From: JAWXCB01 sp034440455
GTDB lineage: Bacteria > Bacteroidota > Bacteroidia > Chitinophagales > CAIOSU01
DNA: 42,777 bases
Direction: 5' to 3'
NCBI GenBank assembly: GCA_034440455.1
Contig: JAWXCB010000071.1
Coordinates: forward strand, 1 to 42,777
The notes below the pieces were generated by a model. The model was not told where the DNA came from and made no database searches. It was given only the letters and a program-made list of their open reading frames with translations. The translations under genes and the position numbers were made by a program. Of this stretch, positions 39,757 to 42,777 are shown one piece after another (positions within the stretch are counted from its first letter, which is position 1; each line of letters starts with the position of its first letter).

Positions 39757-40671
39757 ATGAACAACATCACCATTATCGGCAGCGGCACGATGGGCAACGG
39801 GATTGCGCATGTGTTTGCAATGAACGGATTTTCTGTTTCACTCGTGGATATTTCGCAAACTGCTTTGGATAAAGCCTTAGCTACCATCACAAAGAACCTT
39901 GACCGCATGGTTGCAAAAGCAACCATCACGGACGCAGATAAAACAAAAACGCTTTCAAACATCAAGACCTTCACTACGCTGGAAGAAGGCGCAAAGAATG
40001 CTGACCTCGTTGTGGAGGCGGCTTCTGAAAATGTGGAAATCAAGCTGAAGCTCTTTAAGCAGTTGGAAGAAATCTGCAAGCCGGAAGCAATTCTCGCATC
40101 CAACACATCTTCGATTTCCATCACCAAAATTGCAGCCGCAACGAAGCGCGCTGACAAAGTAATCGGGATGCACTTTATGAATCCGGTGCCGGTGATGAAA
40201 CTGGTTGAAGTGATTCTCGGGTATTCAACGAGTGATGCTACTACGAAAATGATTATGGAGTTATGCAGCAAGTTGGGCAAGACTCCCGTGGAAGTAAATG
40301 ACTATCCGGGCTTTGTTGCCAATCGTATTTTGATGCCGATGATTAATGAAGCGATTATCACGCTGAACGAAGGAATTGCCGGAGTGCAGGAAATTGACAC
40401 GGTGATGAAACTCGGCATGGCGCACCCGATGGGTCCGTTGCAATTAGCTGACTTCATCGGGTTGGATGTTTGCTACTCTATCTTAAATGTGCTCTACGAA
40501 GGTTTAGGCAATCCCAAATATGCTCCGTGTCCGCTTTTAGTAAATATGGTAACGGCAGGAAACCTCGGTGTGAAAAGCGGTGAGGGCTTTTACTCCTACA
40601 AAGCAGGCGTGAAAGAATTGGTTGTTGCGGAACGCTTTCGCAAAGCAGTTTCCAACTATCAGTTTGCTTGA
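39757..40671 (+). CDS. 3-hydroxybutyryl-CoA (3-hydroxyacyl-CoA) dehydrogenase
   Basis: A 304-residue NAD-dependent enzyme of fatty-acid or butyrate metabolism. Rossmann motif GSGTMGNGIAHVFA at residues 7-20, NTSSISI near 117, catalytic His139 in GMHFMNPVPVMKLVEVI, and the hinge VNDYPGFVANRILMPMINEA. C-terminal domain with GMAHPMGPLQLADFIGLDVC and GEGFYSYKAG at the end. The length is slightly above the 280-290 usual for Hbd. On the plus strand TATTTTTA lies 4 bases before the ATG, a one-mismatch -7 box at the end of the repeat (39745-39752). Monocistronic. Confidence 0.95.
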   Translation: MNNITIIGSGTMGNGIAHVFAMNGFSVSLVDISQTALDKALATITKNLDRMVAKATITDADKTKTLSNIKTFTTLEEGAKNADLVVEAASENVEIKLKLFKQLEEICKPEAILASNTSSISITKIAAATKRADKVIGMHFMNPVPVMKLVEVILGYSTSDATTKMIMELCSKLGKTPVEVNDYPGFVANRILMPMINEAIITLNEGIAGVQEIDTVMKLGMAHPMGPLQLADFIGLDVCYSILNVLYEGLGNPKYAPCPLLVNMVTAGNLGVKSGEGFYSYKAGVKELVVAERFRKAVSNYQFA

Positions 40672-40780
40672 GTGAGTGTTAGATGAAGCGGCAGTTGGCA
40701 GTAATACCCTCCTGCAATGCTACGCCACTAAACAGTGTGATAGCGCCCCGAAGTCAGTACGCGCCAAATCCTAAAACTTA

Positions 40781-41443
40781 TTAGTCAGCGATTACCAGTT
40801 TGCCTGATGCCGTTTGTGTCGCTGTCTTGAGCGTGTAGAAATAGACGTTGGCAGGCAGTGCGGAAACATCCATTGTGAGTTGTTCGCCTGCTGTGAACGT
40901 GGCTGCCTGCAGCACTTTGCCGCTGATGTCGAGCAGAGTGATTTCTACTGTGCCTGTGCTGTTTTCAAGCGTGAATCGTACGCGGTCGGTGATGGGGTTG
41001 GGCGAAAGCTGCACCCTTGCTGTGTTTACCTGCGTGATGCCGCTGCCGAGTACTACGCCAAAATCATGCAGCCCTATATCTTTCAACTGGTAAGTCTGCT
41101 GCCCGCATGGACCACCCGCGTTTGTGGAGGTAAGTTTGAAACGCACTGTGTATTCGCCAACATTAAGCTGCCCGATGTCAAACGTATCGGTAGTGTTGCA
41201 TGATTCGGGTCCATCTGATTCATAGCAATAAATCGCATCGAAAATAATTGTGTCATTAGATATCGTCATGGGAAATGAGGACACATAGCTGCATGGACCA
41301 CCTGGAAAGACGGTAGTTACCACCGCTTGCAGATTGGCGCCTGCCGCAGCAGGCGAGGGAATGATGGCAATAGAGGATACCTGTTGCGCAAATACTGCAA
41401 TGCTGCATAACGAAATACAAATGCTCAGAGTAATATTTTTCAT
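40781..41443 (-). CDS. Small secreted protein with T9SS type A sorting tail
   Basis: A 220-residue protein. The signal peptide (MKNITLSICISLCSIAVFAQ) is followed by about 120 residues of beta-sandwich-like character (SSFPMTISNDTIIFDAIYCY; LNVGEYTVRFKLTSTNAGGP) with several paired cysteines, which suggests disulfides. The T9SS tail runs from about residue 148 (VQLSPNPITDRVRF ... SGKLVIAD). Role unknown. Start shared with the divergent purM-like gene, only 55 bases apart. Confidence 0.8.
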   Translation of the reverse strand: MKNITLSICISLCSIAVFAQQVSSIAIIPSPAAAGANLQAVVTTVFPGGPCSYVSSFPMTISNDTIIFDAIYCYESDGPESCNTTDTFDIGQLNVGEYTVRFKLTSTNAGGPCGQQTYQLKDIGLHDFGVVLGSGITQVNTARVQLSPNPITDRVRFTLENSTGTVEITLLDISGKVLQAATFTAGEQLTMDVSALPANVYFYTLKTATQTASGKLVIAD

Positions 41444-41481
41444 GGGTTTATTTTTTTAAGGCTGCAAGTTACATTCTTTTT

Positions 41482-41489
41482 TAATTTTG
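41482..41489 (+). promoter_or_regulatory. TAnnTTTG box just before purM-like gene
   Basis: TAATTTTG, an exact -7 match, ends 9 bases before the ATG at 41499. Near-leaderless arrangement. Confidence 0.45.
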
Positions 41490-41498
41490 CGGCTCACG

Positions 41499-42659
41499 AT
41501 GCCCCAATCAAAATACGCACAGCGCGGAGTTTCTTCTCAGAAGGAAGACGTGCACAACGCCATTCAAAAGCTTGACAAAGGGCTTTTCCCAAATGCGTTT
41601 TGCAAGATATTGCCCGACCTCGCAGCGGGCGACAAGTACCACTGCAACATCATGCACACCGACACGGCAGGCACTAAAACCGCGCTTGCTTATCTCTATT
41701 GGCGCGAAACAGGCGATAATAGCGTGTGGAAAGGGATCATTCAGGATGCGCTCGTGATGAACATTGACGACATGGCGTGTGCAGGCGCTACGGGCGACAT
41801 CATCGTTTCGTCCTCCATCGGCAGAAACAAAAACCTGATTCCGGGCGAAGTATTAAAACATCTTATCGAAGGCACTGTAGAACTGATTGAAGAGTGGAAC
41901 GCGCTCGGCATTTCGCTGCATCTTGCCGGGGGCGAAACTGCCGATGTGGGCGATGTGGTGCGTACGCTTGATGTAGGCTTCACTGCCTTCACGCGTTTGA
42001 AGCGGGCGCAGGTGATTGACATCAATATTCAGCCCGGTGACGTTATCGTGGGGCTTGCCTCCAGCGGCAAGGCTACGTATGAAAAAGAATATAACAGCGG
42101 CATGGGCTGCAACGGGCTTACCTCCGCGCGGCACGATGTGCTTGGCAAATACCTGCTGAAAAAATATCCAGAAACATTCGACCCCAAAGTGAAGCCCGCG
42201 CTGCTTTACAGCGGCTCAAAGAAACTTACCGACAAAGACAAGGAAAGCGGCATGACCATCGGCAAGCTGCTGCTCTCGCCCACGCGCACCTTCTTTCCGC
42301 TTATCAAAGCGATGTTGCACACGGGCATCAAAACGCACGGCATCGTGCATTGCTCCGGGGGCGGGCAAACCAAGGTGATGAAGTTTGCCCCCACCGTGCG
42401 CATCATCAAAGACGACCTCTTTGAAACGCCCCACGTTTTTCAACTCATCCAGCGCGAATCAAAAACACCGTGGCGCGAGATGTATGAAGTATTCAACATG
42501 GGGCATCGCATGGAAATTTATACCGAAGGGAAAAACGTAACCTCCATCATGAACTTCGCCAGCCGCTTTGGCATCGGTGCGCAAATCATCGGCAGGGTGG
42601 AACGCGCACAGAAAAAAGAACTTGTGATTAAAAGCCCGCACGGGCAGTTCACTTATTAG
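41499..42659 (+). CDS. purM: Phosphoribosylformylglycinamidine cyclo-ligase (AIR synthase, PurM-like)
   Basis: A 386-residue enzyme of purine synthesis that closes the imidazole ring of AIR, using ATP. The start is the ATG at 41499 (MPQSKYAQRGVSSQKEDVHN); a TTG four codons upstream also opens the frame. Visible: MHTDTAGTKTALAYLYWRET, then MNIDDMACAGATGDIIVSSS with the PurM Asp-Asp metal and ATP site, LHLAGGETADVGDVVRTLDV, GLASSGKATYEKEYNSGMGC, HGIVHCSGGGQTKVMKF and NMGHRMEIY. It is longer than the roughly 340-residue E. coli enzyme and is of the Bacteroidota form. Next to it on the right lies an insertion sequence. Confidence 0.9.
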   Translation: MPQSKYAQRGVSSQKEDVHNAIQKLDKGLFPNAFCKILPDLAAGDKYHCNIMHTDTAGTKTALAYLYWRETGDNSVWKGIIQDALVMNIDDMACAGATGDIIVSSSIGRNKNLIPGEVLKHLIEGTVELIEEWNALGISLHLAGGETADVGDVVRTLDVGFTAFTRLKRAQVIDINIQPGDVIVGLASSGKATYEKEYNSGMGCNGLTSARHDVLGKYLLKKYPETFDPKVKPALLYSGSKKLTDKDKESGMTIGKLLLSPTRTFFPLIKAMLHTGIKTHGIVHCSGGGQTKVMKFAPTVRIIKDDLFETPHVFQLIQRESKTPWREMYEVFNMGHRMEIYTEGKNVTSIMNFASRFGIGAQIIGRVERAQKKELVIKSPHGQFTY

Positions 42660-42681
42660 AGGAGAATTATTAATTACAAAT

Positions 42682-42777
42682 GGCTTTGTTGCATGAATCA
42701 ATATTTGGAACACACTTCTCCTTCCTCAAAAAATCTTAAGCTGCTTTTTTAACCACATAGCTTTTCGGCATACCCAG
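42682..42777 (-). mobile_element. Insertion sequence, end only (transposase C-terminus)
   Basis: The minus strand entering from the right edge encodes the last 13 residues of a protein (LGMPKSYVVKKAA) and stops at 42736-42738, followed by about 54 bases that end in a plausible terminal repeat at 42682 (GGCTTTGTTGCATGAATCAA). This end resembles IS5-family inverted repeats of the GGCTTTGTTG kind. The rest is outside the window, so family and target duplication cannot be checked. It lies 23 bases after the purM-like stop. Confidence 0.55.

Overview
The window reads as a chromosomal segment of a Bacteroidota bacterium outside the gut Bacteroides group, plausibly of Chitinophagales/Sphingobacteriales grade; the exact order cannot be fixed from sequence alone. 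Support: five proteins or remnants carry type IX secretion (T9SS) C-terminal sorting domains, there is a DUF5686 outer-membrane protein with a carboxypeptidase-like regulatory domain, HmuY-like proteins sit beside a TonB receptor, several genes have TAnnTTTG promoter boxes, and Shine-Dalgarno sequences are almost absent. Genes are short, closely packed and on both strands. No rRNA, tRNA, CRISPR array or prophage was seen.

Layout. 1-1.7 kb: the 5' part of a vWA lipoprotein and a secreted beta-propeller-like protein. 1.8-5.6 kb: eboD-eboE-eboF, half of the ebo (EDB) metabolite-traffic cluster, without eboA/B/C next to it. 5.6-12.4 kb: TMEM220-like protein, CorA, TPR protein, two T9SS proteins and dapF. 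12.5-19.3 kb: HtrA/DegP protease, rpmI-rplT, DUF5686 protein, and an ECF sigma factor followed by a membrane protein with a barrel-like C-terminus. 19.4-23 kb: SDR dehydrogenase, an AT-rich DUF4365 gene that looks newly inserted beside a frameshifted gene remnant, and a cell-surface protein without a sorting domain. 23-29 kb: murQ, a hypothetical gene, a second CorA, a UbiA prenyltransferase, an APC permease and a second SDR. 29-30.9 kb: a small accessory patch with a DUF433/DUF5615 toxin-antitoxin pair, an orphan T9SS tail and a RelE-type toxin-antitoxin pair whose toxin has a nonsense codon; the RelE pair lies between two diverged copies of the 5' end of the next gene. 30.9-34.6 kb: a large FAD/Fe-S D-lactate or glycolate dehydrogenase and a SanA/YdcF-like protein. 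34.8-39.7 kb: a haem-acquisition locus, HmuY-like (T9SS-sorted), TonB receptor, HmuY-like (lipoprotein). 39.7-42.7 kb: 3-hydroxyacyl-CoA dehydrogenase, a small T9SS protein, a PurM-like AIR synthase, and the edge of an insertion sequence.

Three genome-scale patterns stand out. (1) Degenerate tandem repeats with a 7-base period (one site 8) occupy many gene boundaries; their sequences differ from site to site but the period stays the same, and they often begin at a stop codon. (2) Several kinds of REP/MITE-like palindromes lie between genes, and one has grown across the start region of the haem lipoprotein gene. (3) Several genes have a TAnnTTTG (or TAnnTTTA) box only 4-10 bases before their ATG, which suggests leaderless or nearly leaderless mRNAs. 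The hmu locus, the partial ebo operon and the repeat-framed toxin-antitoxin patch are the most interesting biology here.
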